Shown one piece after another: positions 1-12,017 of a DNA stretch of 64,000 bases. The stretch's first letter is position 1. Every line of letters starts with the position of its first letter. Under the pieces are notes generated by a model. It was not told the origin of the DNA. It saw only the letters and a list, made by a program, of their open reading frames with translations, and did not search any database. The stretch is from Doris montereyensis. Taxonomy: Eukaryota > Mollusca > Gastropoda > Nudibranchia > Dorididae. The DNA is taken from positions 7,501-71,500 of the forward strand of contig JAXRKP010000380.1 of NCBI GenBank assembly GCA_037039925.1, written 5' to 3'. Position numbers and translations under genes: made by a program.

Positions 1-520
1 CACTGAGGTAAGCAATAGCAATGACACTAATGTAAACAATAGCAATGCCACTAATGTAAACAATAGCAATGACACTAATGTAAACAATAGCAATGCCACT
101 AATGTAAACAATAGCAATGACACTAATGTAAACAATAGCAATGACATTAATGTAAACAATAGCAATGACACTAATGTAAACAATAGCAATGACACCAATG
201 TAAACAATAGCAATGACACTAATGTAAACAATAACAATGATACTAATGTAAGCAATAGCAATAGCTATCCTGTAAGCAACAACATTACCGAGTCTTGTAA
301 GCAATAACAGTAACAAACTTGTCAGCAAACACAATAGCAATCCTTCAAATAATACCAGTAATAAACCCCGTAAGTAAAACCATTAAGTAATAACACTAAC
401 AATAATATTAATTATGTAAACAATAAAAGCATAAATCATGTAAACAATAACAATAGCAGTCTTATAAAAAGCAATAACGATAACAATCATGTCTTAGCAA
501 TAACAATTTTATTTCATTTA
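1..520. repeat. 24-bp minisatellite, decaying to the right
   Basis: About eleven near-identical 24-bp units (AATAGCAATGACACTAATGT plus AAAC) run from the window edge to about 275. Degenerate AATAGCAAT/TGTAAAC fragments continue to about 520. The left boundary lies outside the window. No coding potential is seen. Confidence 0.9.
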
Positions 521-525
521 TATTT

Positions 526-870
526 ACCCATATCCACGTCTAAGGCGATCACAGAGTTTTAGGTAGAAATTTGTTTTAAATTTTTGCCCCAACTGCCCTG
601 AAAACAGCCAAGTGATCTTTAACGTGCACATATTGTTGTGATATGCACGTAGAACCTCCTTTTTTAACCGTCTGTCTCCAATGGAACTAGGTGTCGATCC
701 ACCAAGGGGTGGGTTTTATTCAAGCAAATAAAAACAATTCTAGAAAATTTGTAGACCAGTCCTCCACTTTAGGAGATTTCTACATCCTGAAGAAGAAGAA
801 GAAGAACACACAAACCCCCAGGACCTTTCAGTTGAGACGCTGACACCTTGCCTCTGGACCATCAAAGTCC
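526..870 (-). mobile_element. tRNA-derived SINE (family A), copy 1
   Basis: It aligns by eye, in reverse orientation, with copies near 16.5, 23.1, 25.0, 34.2 and 51.4 kb. Shared blocks include the GATCTTTAACGTGCACA-like stretch, the GTCCGTCTCC..GGACTAGGTG block, and a tRNA-like head (TTGAGACGCTGACACC, TGCCTCTGGA) at the right end. A GAAGAAGAAG insertion is present near 790. It is non-coding. Confidence 0.7.
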
Positions 871-1420
871 CGTGGGTTTGGGAGTGACACTAGTACTAGT
901 AGAATAATGGTAAGACTGCTACGACTTAGAGGATCAAGATGTCTGGGGTTAAAATAATGGCAATACTATTAGGTCCCTTGAGAAAGACCGTTCAAAAACT
1001 TTTTCCCCACTCAACCAAGCTGGTAAATGGGTACTGGCACCAGCTAGAGAATAAAACAGACTAAACTGGCATCATGTCCTAGAGACGATGTGTAGAGGAC
1101 ATATGGGAGATAATATAAGAAATAGACATCAATTAGGATGTATGCTTCATTTACTTCCCCTGGGAATGGTTAATCTGATTTAAACATTTCTCGTGCTAAA
1201 TATTATGCTAAGACTAAGAGGATTCCACTGTGTTCTAGACGGCTCTAATCATCAAAAATAGCCTGTTCCATTTCCCAGTGAGGGAACTGGAAAATGCTCT
1301 GGCTCTAAGGGCCAACACAATCTTGAAAGATCTATCAATGGGCAAAGAAATTTATTCTTCACAGAAGGAAACAGAAAACGTCTGAACAGGGCAGGAAAGA
1401 TCATTTCGGTTATTTAAACC
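871..1420. other. unassigned sequence
   Basis: I see no gene or named repeat here. All frames are closed at short intervals. Confidence 0.5.
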
Positions 1421-1423
1421 CAT

Positions 1424-1600
1424 TCGCCTCGCCATGAGAAAGCTACCAACCGAGCTAATAATACGTAGTGCCGACGCAGAGGTCACGGGTACAATCCCCA
1501 TGGTGGTCAAGATGTTTTCTGTCTATGCCTTGTGTTTGTCTCATCTTTGCTCCTATGGCGCTTTCTTTAATATCATTTATCGTCATTTCCTTCCTCCCAA
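1424..1600 (+). mobile_element. tRNA-derived SINE (family B), copy 1
   Basis: The head carries GAGGTCACGGGTACAATCCC, a B-box-like block, followed by TTTTCTGTCTATGCCTTGTG. The same order occurs near 3.9 kb and 32.45 kb and, reversed, near 18.75 kb. The tRNA origin is inferred from the B-box-like motif. Confidence 0.55.
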
Positions 1601-1620
1601 TATCTAGAGCTAATACTTAC

Positions 1621-1686
1621 CAATGGACACTCTGACACAACAGCAATAGCTACGGATATTTTGTACAGCTCAGGCGTGCTATAACT
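1621..1686 (-). CDS. exon of an unrecognised membrane-protein gene (most 3' exon seen)
   Basis: Read on the - strand this 66-nt exon is open (22 codons; SYSTPELYKISVAIAVVSEC then PL). It follows a strong pyrimidine tract ending in CAG at 1687-1689 and ends at a GTAAGT donor (1615-1620). It enters and leaves in phase 0, which matches the phase-0 end of the proposed exon at 3152-3189. The family was not recognised. The terminal exon and stop were not found and may lie to the left of the window. Confidence 0.35.
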
Positions 1687-1689
1687 CTG

Positions 1690-3150
1690 TTTACAATAGA
1701 GGAAAAGAAGAAAAGATTTTAATAAATCAGGAATTTAGATCTAGATCGAGATATAGCTCTAGATATTGATTAAGGGAGGTGGGGGTTCTGGGAATGCAAT
1801 TTTTTGCTGAAAATGGGACAAATCGTTCACGTGACAATGATAGCATAAATGAAGCTCAGTATCGATTCTTTAAATAAAGAGCCAGAAATATTATCTAAAA
1901 TAAGGGGAAGTTGGTACTCATTTTGATCATCACAAAAACGCAATCCAAAGAAAAACTTTTCGAGGATTTATTATGAATATTGCCTTAGATCGTCGGAAAA
2001 TATGGGACATATTCCACGCACCCTATTATCAAAAAGCACCATCTTAAAACGAGTAAAAAGGTGCTGGTGCACTTGAAATAGTGTTGATGAAGTAGGGTAC
2101 AGTCGGGTAACTTCGGCACCATCGTTCACTAAGTGAGTGGGATGGCCTTCTTCTGTGATGAATCTGTTTAACACACACAACACTCTTAACTGTCACATGG
2201 GCCAATCAAACCTATCGCTTCATTACTTTCCTTTCAATCCTAAGCTCCGTAATATAAAGATATCGCAATCTTTATGAGACATGTCAGTAGCAGGGAAATT
2301 CGTCAGCCTGGGAGTAAACTCGTCAGCCTGGGGAAATTCATCAGCCCCTGTCGGGAACTCGGCACCTCTTAGTGGGCTGGCATTTCTCTTGTTTCGTTTT
2401 GGGTTGGGGTTGGGGTTTTTTTGGGGGGGGGAGGGGGGTTTGGTTTTGATTTTTACCTTTTTTTCCGTTTTAATTTATGACTTAAATTAAAATACGGTAC
2501 AACAATACTACAATAATGCATGAGTATTATTTCTAAAAGTCAACAGAAAAGGTTAAGCGTGGTATTTTACTACATCTAATCATTGGTAGAGATTAATCGT
2601 GCAAGGTAGGCTAGGCCAATTAACAAAAGTAATGAAATGAGGAATGACAAATTTACTCGACAAACTTGACAAAGTTACCCGACATTTAAAATATTGAATT
2701 ATTGAAATGACAGTATAAAAAAATGTATAGAGAAATTGAAGTTGTTAAATTATTATACTCAAGGATAAGCAGATGAAATATATGAATGATAAGTGGTCAA
2801 AAGAAACCTACAGAGCGAAAACAATTAAGGCGTGAAGGCGGTCGAAAGGCGATTCATAGAAAGACCGCGATCTACGTACAAAAAAACCCCCAAACAAAAC
2901 AAACAACAACAAACAAACAAAATATATATATATCAATATTCAAAAAAAGCTTCTGATCTTTGACTTAAGGGTTTTTTTTATTTTTTTTTTGTTTTGTTTC
3001 ATTGTAATTACCCTCTCCTTCATATGCAGTCATCTCAAGGTACATGAAGAGGAAACAGCAAGACAAATGGTAAGTCAATGAGTGAAAGGAAAGACACAGG
3101 ACTTACTTACAGCACCCATCAACCACCCATAATCTTTTAGGGAATACTCA
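1690..3150. other. intron-like stretch with homopolymer runs
   Basis: It lies between two proposed - strand exons. It contains a G-rich run near 2400-2445, poly-T near 2968-2996 and AT-rich filler. An open frame on the - strand at 1971-2183 has no splice or family support and was not called as a gene. Confidence 0.4.
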
Positions 3151-3151
3151 C

Positions 3152-3189
3152 ACAATCATCAGCTTTTGAAGTGGCAATGATTTTAGAGG
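3152..3189 (-). CDS. small exon of the unrecognised membrane-protein gene
   Basis: This 38-nt exon on the - strand follows a pyrimidine-rich acceptor (..GTTGGTTTAG) and ends at a GTGAGT donor. It takes phase 1 in, giving Ala with the upstream G, and reads SKIIATSKADDC. It leaves in phase 0. It is exactly the length needed to link the phase-1 donor at 4688 with the phase-0 acceptor at 1686. That phase fit is the main support. Confidence 0.33.
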
Positions 3190-3819
3190 CTAAACCAACG
3201 CAAGGGTAATAAGTCCAAAAAATGTGGAATGCAATTTTCACTTCTCGGCACGGAACCATAGTTACAAATAGAAACGTGAAGCCTTTACAGGATAAAAGAA
3301 ACCAAAAATAATTGCTGTGAATAAGAAGCTGATGAAAAGTGTTAAAAATATTTTTTCAATGCACCTTTAAGTTTCAGTTCATATGTCTTAATATAGACCG
3401 TTAAAAAAAAAAAAAAAAAGTTATGTCCATATCTTAAATAAGAAAGATGCATTAAGAGGTTTGAATAGTCGTGCGTGTCATAAATGCATCTATCACACAT
3501 TAATTTTATCATATATGTTTAAACCCTTTACACAGCCTCATGTTCTACCAATAGGATTTCTTCCTCACAGAGTGACAGTGAAGAGGTCTCACTGACCTCA
3601 AACACTCAACGATTTAACTTCAACGATTGATAGTAAACTAAAAGTGGAAGGCAAATGACTCCTAAAAATACTACGGAAAATCTTCAAACAAATTTGGAAA
3701 CAGAAGAACAACTAAATAAACAGAGCACTGGACTTTGTAAATCCTCCCAAGAAGAGAACTGCAGAGGAACAATACTATATACTCTCTATCTCAAGTGATG
3801 AAAAATGACATGAAATAAT

Positions 3820-4090
3820 ATAAATAGACAGAAAACAAATCTTAGGCCATCAATAGAACCGAACAAGGAGCGTAGCTAGCTTGGATGGCAGTGTGCTCTC
3901 TTGTCATGTTGAAGAGATGTGTGCTGACATGGAGGTCACAGGTTTGATTCCATTGGTGCACAAAAACTTATTTTCTGTCTATTCCTTTGTATTCATCATG
4001 TCTTTGTCCTTGGGGGGGGGGGGGGGCTCTAATATTATTTCATGTCATTACTCATCCCTTTCAGCATGCTCCTTGACTCATTATGAGTCT
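3820..4090. mobile_element. SINE family B: reversed fragment plus + strand copy
   Basis: 3820-3870 carries the reverse complement of the TTTTCTGTCTATT block. 3872-4090 carries a + strand copy with GAGGTCACAGGTTTGATTCC (B-box-like), TTTTCTGTCTATTCC and a 16-base G run at about 4011-4026. The open frame 3881-4183 lies inside this repeat and is not a gene. Confidence 0.5.
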
Positions 4091-4687
4091 TTACTTTCTA
4101 TCTCAATGAAGGTTTTCAGTAGACTAAACTTACCTCTCCACACGAACCTGACGAGGAACCAAATCTCAGAAAACAACAGGTAGGTTTTCATAAGGGACAT
4201 TTATGGAAGAATACTATTTTTACCCGTAGGCAGATTTTTTAACATAGATAAGAGTGGAAATCAACACTTCCTAGGCCTACAATTACAAATTTCATAGACT
4301 TTGAAAAAAATATTTGATAGTATTCACCAACTGGCCCTATGGAAGATAAAGTGCTATCATGGTTAGACATTTGAAACGTAACTTGATTTTATATTTAACA
4401 AGTTTTAAATAGTGTATTTGAGAATATCACTAAAAGAAATAATTACAAAACCAAAACATCTATTTAGCAGCTATATTATATATTTCTGACCAGTAACTTG
4501 AAGGGAAGGATCCACCTTCCGTAAACACTGACTGTTTTCCTTGAGATTTACTCTCTATACTATATGTAATGATTGCAAGGAGAATGAAAAGAAAACATCA
4601 GCAAGATGAAAACAAGACATGTGAAAGAAGGAAAAAGAAACAAGAAGTGAGGCCCACCAGCAGAACCTGTCAACCGCCCGCTCTTAC

Positions 4688-4830
4688 CTATGACAAAAAA
4701 TGTACAAATAATAGAAGTGATGAGCAAGGCCATCAACGGCTGTGAACACCATCGTGTGGTTGTGTCCAACAATAAGACATATAGCTGTGGTATAACCAGG
4801 CACAGGGTGAAAATCATTGTAATAACAGTT
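4688..4830 (-). CDS. exon of the unrecognised membrane protein, two hydrophobic segments
   Basis: This 143-nt exon on the - strand has a clear acceptor (TTATTATTCTTTCCAG) and a GTAAGAG donor. The frame starts by completing an Ile codon left in phase 2 by the exon at 5363-5460. It then reads 47 codons and ends in phase 1. The peptide has two strongly hydrophobic stretches, VITMIFTLCLVIPQLYVLLL and PLMALLITSIICTFFVI, separated by DTTTRWCSQ. This suggests a helical hairpin in a multi-pass membrane protein. I do not recognise the family. Confidence 0.45.
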
Positions 4831-5362
4831 CTGGAAAGAATAATAATTGATTAGAAGTAAGTTTTGTTTTGTGCTAAAGCTCTAAAGAACGAAAGGTAAA
4901 AAGTAATTGGGAAAGCAAAATTGTTTGATTGGAGATGAGAATGAGAACAAATGCATAAAAAGAATTGAAGTCAACAATAAAACAGCTTTTTATTAATGTC
5001 TTCCATTTATCTCGATACAAAAGCTGTAATTTTCTTTTTCGGTTTCGGTTTTTATATGGAAAGTCTCTAAACATTCTTTAACCAAAATTAAAAGATTCTT
5101 AAAAAAGTAAAGCATAGAAGTATTCTATTAAAATATCAAGAAACAATAATTTTGGAGATGAAAAGAGTGTTTCTTCATTTTCTCCCTTCATAATTGGAAG
5201 CAAACAATACCCTTAAAGCTCTTCATAATCATCATTTCACTGTAAACCGATACTCATGACCATTAAAAAGTAAATAACGTCGACACAGTTCAGACACTAT
5301 GAGAAGAGCACATTGAATAGAGGAATGACAATGTATCAACGTGATTGTTAACAAAAACTTAC

Positions 5363-5460
5363 ATTTTCACCCGATTGCTTGGTGGGAACCACCGCACCAG
5401 GTGGAAGATGCCATGTGCCCAGAGATACTGCCACATGTTGCTTGCAATAGACTTTACAGT
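5363..5460 (-). CDS. exon of the unrecognised membrane protein (most 5' exon seen)
   Basis: This 98-nt exon on the - strand reads TVKSIASNMWQYLWAHGIFH and then LVRWFPPSNRVK. It ends two bases into a codon at a GTAAGTTTTT donor, which joins in frame to the exon at 4688-4830. It is rich in aromatic residues (W, F, H). The acceptor (GCACAG) has a poor pyrimidine tract and is the weakest part of the model. The start codon and earlier exons were not found; they would lie at higher coordinates. Confidence 0.4.
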
Positions 5461-5466
5461 CTGTGC

Positions 5467-6970
5467 TGATCTACTTTATCTTTGATAACGACAATCTGTG
5501 ACTGAATAAAAACAGGGATAAGACGGCTTGATTTCATTTGACTTTGACATGATAACTAGATTACAGCGTTCTGACATTTGCTTCATCACATAAAGTAAAG
5601 GACTAGATGCAAACAGCCATAATGGATAACGGCACAAACATATTACATGAGATTTACGTAAGACTGATATACACTCAAACCTCGTTATACCGCCAACTTT
5701 TATGCAAATGGTAACTGCGTTATGATGGAATCGCGTTTTAATGAAAACACCCTTCTTTAATATTACAGTGAGGGATGTATTCAAGATTTGACAAGACAAT
5801 GTAGACTTTCTGCATGTGAAAAGGTTATTGTAGTATTACATAGTAATACATGTAGTAGGACGGTCTGGTGGCCCACCTAAAAAGGTTCTCTGTTTTGTCC
5901 CAGTTTTTCTCTCTTTTTGGCCTTTCATTATTGTTTTATATTCCTCTTCAGCAGTTCTCAGCTTAATGCAGTTATACTCCTTTTACCATTAAATCTAGGC
6001 CTAATGGAATTTTATGACAGAAATACTACTAGTCTATTATCTCTATTAAGCGCACAGTGCGCTTAGAAAAATGGAGCCAGAAGTACACTTATTAGGGGTG
6101 CATTGGAACGTTTTTGAACTTACTTGCAATGTCTTTGTTCATTGCTAACTATAGCCTATTGCATTGTTTTTTATGCTTGATTTGACATGCCTGTATAAAA
6201 AGTACAGTATTGTAATAGTTTCCTGTTTATCCCTGAATTTATTTGTTTCTATTCCTTTTATGATCACATGTTCTCACACAGCGACAGCAGTGTTCAACGC
6301 ATGGGGTGGGATGGGATGAACTCTACTTGAACCCATGTTATGCTTTTGTTTCTCTCCCTATTATTGCTTTCTTTTAGTTTTTCTAATTATGATCTGTTCA
6401 AAATGGCGACTTAGTTGAATGAATTTGAAATTTCCAATAGAAGGAGTTCCATAGTCAGGTTCAAAGGACATATTTTATCAATAAAGAGGGTTTATTTTGA
6501 AGGGTGAGATAAAAAGTTGGGGCTTGGTTTTTGTGAGGATAAATAAATAAATAAAGAAAAATAAAGCGGTAGTAGGAGGAGCTACGATCAATTTGGGCCA
6601 ATCAGAGATCGTATGACACTATTGCGACAACGGATGTGACGGAAGACTGTGACGACAACGGCCAGAACGTGAGCAGTTCAAGTTAGTAAGTGAGACGAGT
6701 GACAATAAACTGACTGATTGTTGAACACGAGCAGTTCAAATGTGACAATGACAAGGGACCAGACCAAGACTGTATTGTAAATCGGATTGAGGCTGAAACC
6801 AACCATGCATGTCAAGCAGGCCTGGTAGTAGTAAGGATTACCATTTTTTAGGTGAATTGAGGTTTTGAGGAGATTTTAGTAAAAAATTTGAGAAGAATTT
6901 ACACTTATGTGACATGCATGGAGCAAACATCTCACACCAGAGACAAACAGAGAAAATGATATATTTGTGA
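5467..6970. other. unassigned, non-coding in appearance
   Basis: No supported gene was found. CTCAAACCTCGTTATACCGC near 5672 resembles the ends of pogo/Tigger-type elements. TCTGTTCAAAATGGCGACTT near 6393 resembles part of the fold-back element at 22.5 kb. Both are weak matches. Confidence 0.3.
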
Positions 6971-6974
6971 CCTA

Positions 6975-7071
6975 TGCCAGGTGTTGAGTGATTAGGCTGC
7001 TGGACTTGAGGTCATGAGGTCCCGGGTTCCGAATCCCTGCAAAGTTAGACCCAATTTTGTGATCCTTGACA

Positions 7072-7072
<1 letters not shown>
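6975..7072 (+). mobile_element. tRNA-like SINE head followed by a GA tract
   Basis: TGATTAGGCTGCTGGACTTG (A-box side) and GTCCCGGGTTCCGAATCCC (B-box with one extra C) are spaced as in a tRNA-derived Pol III promoter. No acceptor-stem pairing closes it. It runs directly into a GA repeat, so it is read as a SINE head and not a tRNA gene. Confidence 0.45.
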
Positions 7073-7591
<519 letters not shown>

Positions 7592-7818
7592 GGGGAGGGC
7601 ACTCGCGATGGACCGGTGGGAGCGCCGTTGCCGTGTTCTGTACCTCCTCTACTTCTCTTACCTCAGGCACAACTCACACCGATTCAAGGGTGATCGTTAC
7701 GTTTTGTTTGTTTTTTGGTTTCACTTTGCCTCATTTACAATTAGGTCTGCCTTTATTATGCTTTCCCCTCTATTTCTAGTGGTTGAAGCCTGTGCAGGCT
7801 TATAACTTTAATGAAAAT

Positions 7819-7856
7819 CTCTCTCTCTCTCTCTCCCCTCTCCCCCCTCCCTCCCC

Positions 7857-7922
<66 letters not shown>

Positions 7923-7941
7923 CCTCTCTCTCTCTTTTCTC
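7819..7941. repeat. (CT)n microsatellite
   Basis: Interrupted CT/CCCT tract immediately before a LINE fragment. Confidence 0.9.
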
Positions 7942-7944
7942 TCA

Positions 7945-8503
7945 GACACATACAGGACCAGGAAGAAGTGTACAAGACTACATATTACACAAATGATAGA
8001 AACATTCCTTGAGAGAAACATTGACTTGCACCTGTGTTTTATTGGCTTAGAAAAGGCATTTGACACTGTGAGGGGGATGAACTATGGCATTCCTTAAAAA
8101 AACACAATGTAAAGCAAAATTTAATAGAAACCACTAAAAGTTTTTACAATAAACCAACATGTGCAGTGAGAGTAGTTGAAAATGTAGAATTTGATGTAGA
8201 CATAGAGTAAGACAGGGTTGTATCCTAATTTTCTTTTGTTTATCACATTTATGAATTCAATGGCAAAGGCATCCTCAAAAAATGAAGAAAATGAATGTTG
8301 GTATGTGGAAGCTCAAACCAGGAAAAGTATCAATGATTTCATTTGCTGATGATTTAATTCTTTTTTGGAAAATCAGAAAGGACCTCCAGTCGAATATCAA
8401 CATGATGAATAATGAATTAAATAAAAGAGGAATGAGAGTAAATGCAAAGAAAACCAAAACAATGCTAGTAAGTAGGGAAGCTAAAACACAAAATTTTAAA
8501 TGA
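7945..8503 (+). pseudogene. LINE reverse-transcriptase fragment (same family as 40.2-43.5 kb)
   Basis: Frames on the + strand carry RT landmarks in order: LCFIGLEKAFDTV (the F-DFEKAFDTV motif), a degraded VRQGC region near 8205, then ISFADDLILFWK with an intact F-ADD catalytic pair. It ends in MRVNAKKTKTMLVSREAKTQ. The last stretch is almost identical to the - strand LINE at 40.8 kb (MRVNAKKTKTMLVTREAKTQ), so both belong to one non-LTR family. Stops and frame changes break it, and it lacks the endonuclease and the C-terminal tail. It is a dead fragment. Confidence 0.8.
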
Positions 8504-9930
8504 GGCAGGAGGAGAATTTAGAACATGGGAGACGGATGAGTGTGGGAGGGAAAGCGGGCTCCCCACACTCATTCCATAAAATTTAAAGACATTGGAGACA
8601 ATTTTCTCAAATTTAAGGAGATATCTATTTTTGTTAGGAAATTTGAGGAGATATTTTTTAGGAGATTTGAGGAGACTACGAGGCCTGGTCAAGGTAGCAT
8701 TGGAATATGGAGACATCTTGTTACTAGGAAGAGCGGGTGTTTCGTTTATATATATGAGCATTTTTCATAAATGTTTTACCAGTCCATATTACCTTATTGG
8801 CATAAACAGTGTGTTTGTGTATAATGATTGATTGATGCTGTGTAAATGACAATAAATTGTTGGAAAAATTTGTATATATAATAATATGTGTGGTACAATA
8901 TACAAAAAAAAAGAGAAGACCAAAGGATAAAATTTTGTTAAAAGTGTTATGGATAATGTAAATAAATGGAGAAAAAAATCTACAAAAGGGAGAACGCAGT
9001 ATGATTCCTTCCTTCTGCGTGAATTTCTTTCGTTCCTGAGATGGCTTGTAAATTTCACGGATCTAAATCGCGAGACAGACAGTTCGGATTCAACACTCAA
9101 GTTTTGTCAACTTTACGAGTTCTATCCAAACGCGCGTTGTCTCCAAACTGTGCGTCCAAAATAACGAGCGTGACAATAGAGAAGACAAAATCCTCCATGA
9201 AACCAGGTCGATTGCATTTTATTTGTTATAAGACAGCATGCAAGAAGTCTAGGAAGTCTTGAGTGGAAGTGTTTTTTTGAAAGAATAAAGATAACTATAA
9301 AGAAGGCGTTAGTGCTCGTGTACTCATTTCTTCAACAAGCTAATCTCAACAGAGCAGTGTTGGAAACCTCTGGAGATAGCTACGGCTGTCAAGAAACAAG
9401 TCGCTAGACTGTCATTGATTTTTTTTTATTGTAGGAGGTATGTCTAGAGACGCTGTATGATGTGGATGGGTTTAAGAAAATTGGGGGAATGGGGGGAAGG
9501 GGGGGTGAACATACATGTTTTATTGTTGACCATCTATCAACCATCCCTTACCCTGCTCCCTTAACCTGAAACAGAAGCTTCCCAGACGGTGCCCCGACAA
9601 CCCCTAACCCGTCCTATCCGAGGCAAGCGAGGGTCGCCAGGGGAAACGCATACCAATAGCTTTGATGCTAGGCAGTCCCGTAAAGTTAAAGCAGTGAAAA
9701 AATCCTAAATTTGATCTTGCAGACAGTGAAACCAGTCAGAAAGAAGATGACTGCTGTATGGAGGCTATAGGCTCTACTTGGTATTTCTCTATTGATTATT
9801 GCGTCTAAAAAAGGATTTGTGATCATTGAAATGTGCCGGAATGATATGTTTAAGATGGTTTGATAAGTATTATAAATCTTTACTTTAAATTCAATTAAAG
9901 TCATCAGTGGAAAAAAAATATGTATCCTGA
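8504..9930. other. unassigned sequence
   Basis: Short open frames only, with no splice or family support. A short run with GGAGATAT/GGAGATTTGAGGAGA repeats lies near 8610-8680. Confidence 0.4.
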
Positions 9931-9939
9931 GCATAGAAC

Positions 9940-11410
9940 TCCTCCCTTTTCAATAATTAAACGTTATTTCTGGTAGAGCGAAGATCTAGATCTATATCTA
10001 GATGAATTCTTAGAATAAAAACGATCTTGGGATCATTTTTAACCTACCGCTACCCTACATACTATTGCAAAATATGGCGAAATATGACAATAAGTGACAA
10101 CTTAATTAGGGCATAACGTCAGTCAAAATATTTAGAATCTAGATCTAAGTAATACCTCCGGCATCACACAATGTGATGTCAGAATCAACAAAGAACAACC
10201 AACTAGAATGAAATAAAAATATGAAAATAAGTAAGTAATAAAAGGTGAGAAAGGAGATCAAAATTATGGGAAACAAGAACGAAAAAATAGGATAAATGTC
10301 TAGAACTGGGTCTAGATGATAGGAAAATGTAAGATTAGATCTAGAATGAAGAAATGATAGATAATGAATGAAAGCAAGTATAAATCAAGACAAAAATTTA
10401 CATCGAAAGTATATAAATTACAAATTTTACAAAATATGGCTCTTATTAGCGGTGATGACCAATCAAAATTATATATATCTAGAATCTAGATAAGATTTAG
10501 ATCTATAATAATGATATACATCAAGATTTAGCTCTAGGTGAGATTCTAGATCTAGAGGTCTAGATTTAAAATAGATAACTTAGTAATAATAAATCTAGGA
10601 CAAAATATGACAATTAGTGACAACTGCACTAATAAAGACAGAACAAACACGTAACGTTTGGGTATAACCTTTCGTCAGACAACAAACGAGAAATATCTAG
10701 AATCTAGATCCAAGCACTACCTACAGAAAAACAGAAAGGAGGAAGAAAGAAAGAAAAAGACGGCGATGATAAGAAGAGTAAGTAGAAGGGAATGTGAAAA
10801 ATATAGGAACGAGAATGGAAGACTGGCATTTCAGATAAGTCATTTACTCTCCCTTAATTGTATTGATACATTTGTCAATTGTATACATTTTGCACCTTTA
10901 TTGTAAATTTTTGTTTTGATTGATACTTCCTTTCAGTCAATCTCTATCATTTCTTCTTTCTAGACCCAGTGAGAAATAGATCTAGTCTTATAGTTATCCT
11001 CTTCTTTCGTTCTTTTTCCCATACTCACTCTCTCTCTCTCTCCCTTCCCTGCTTTTTTCTTTTTTCTCTCTTTCCATCACCTTCTCACCTTTTATTACTT
11101 ATTTATTTTTATATTTTTATTTCATTCTAGATCTGAAGCTTTCATTCTCGCTCTTATATATTCTTCCCATTTCCTTCTACTTACTCTTCTTATCATCACC
11201 GTCTTTTTCTTTCTTTCTTCCTCCTTTCTGTTTTTCTTCTGACATCACATTGTGTGATGCCTTAGTTTTTAGGTAGTGCTAGATCTAGATCTAGATATTT
11301 CTCGTTTGTTGTTTGACGAAGGCTTATATCCGAAACGTCACGTATTTGTTCTGTTTTTATTAGTGGAGTTGTCACTTATTGTCATATTTCGCCTTTGACT
11401 TCACTCCCCT
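9940..11410. mobile_element. large fold-back (inverted-repeat) element
   Basis: The right arm at about 10930-11400 is the reverse complement, with divergence, of two left blocks at about 10075-10370 and 10597-10830. Shared landmarks are GACAACTCCACTAATAAA, AACAAACGAGAAATATCTAG, GATGATAAGAAGAGTAAGTA and the self-palindromic GCATCACACAATGTGATG (left near 10162, right near 11244). The left half also shares blocks with the fold-back element at 22.5 kb (a GGTAGAG/GGTAGAA block, GATC..GGGATCA, AAAGAACAACCAACT). There is no coding capacity. It is probably a non-autonomous DNA element. Confidence 0.6.
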
Positions 11411-11980
11411 GTGGCTCCTTTGTGTTAATAATATATAATAGATCTAGTAATAGACGTACTGAAATTGAGGATGATGTGAAAGAGACTGAAATCAGAAAGG
11501 AAACACGTCAGTATTTATAATCGTTCCCGTTCCAGATCTAAATCGAAATGAAATCTACCTTTCTATTCTAAAATGTATCGGTGTGGTGTACTCGGCATGC
11601 CAACACAGTAAAGTTGTTTACATTGGATGCAAAATGGCTGATTTTTGAGTAGTTGACAACACCATTGGAATCTTGCCTCGTCGTAGCACAATATTTTCGT
11701 GTTCTATATCATTTTACCAATATATATTATAATACATGAAGCCTATAATATTATTTTATTATGCCACTTTGTTTTCGTCCTCTATTTAAGGATTGCGTTG
11801 TTTCACATTTCTAGTTTTTTTTTCTTAATGCTTGCCAAATAATTGCAGAAGTAACGAGAGAACGTTTTGATGGAACCTAATTTTTTTACAACGGCTGGAG
11901 CTAAATCACATGACCATTGCTGACCCGCGACCTCGACCTTCCTCCCACACAATTCGTCACTTTTGCAAAAATCATCAAAA
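11411..11980 (+). other. ING5: region upstream of the ING-type gene
   Basis: This precedes the first coding exon and probably holds the 5' UTR and promoter. No TATA box or start site can be assigned from sequence alone. Nothing else is recognised. Confidence 0.35.
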
Positions 11981-12017
11981 ATGGCGAAGGCGATGTATCT
12001 TGAGCACTACCTGGACA
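11981..12017 (+). CDS. ING5: ING-type gene, coding exon 1
   Basis: ATG in a good context (AAAAATGG) opens [12 protein letters not shown]. The exon ends one base into the next codon at a GTAAGT donor. The conserved N-terminus fixes the start codon. Confidence 0.85.

Noticed and set aside
1971..2183. 70-codon - strand frame
   Set aside because: No family match, no splice sites, and it does not fit the phase chain of the neighbouring exons.
6975..7050. tRNA gene
   Set aside because: The A- and B-box-like motifs are present, but the B box has an extra base, no acceptor stem closes, and a microsatellite follows as in SINEs.
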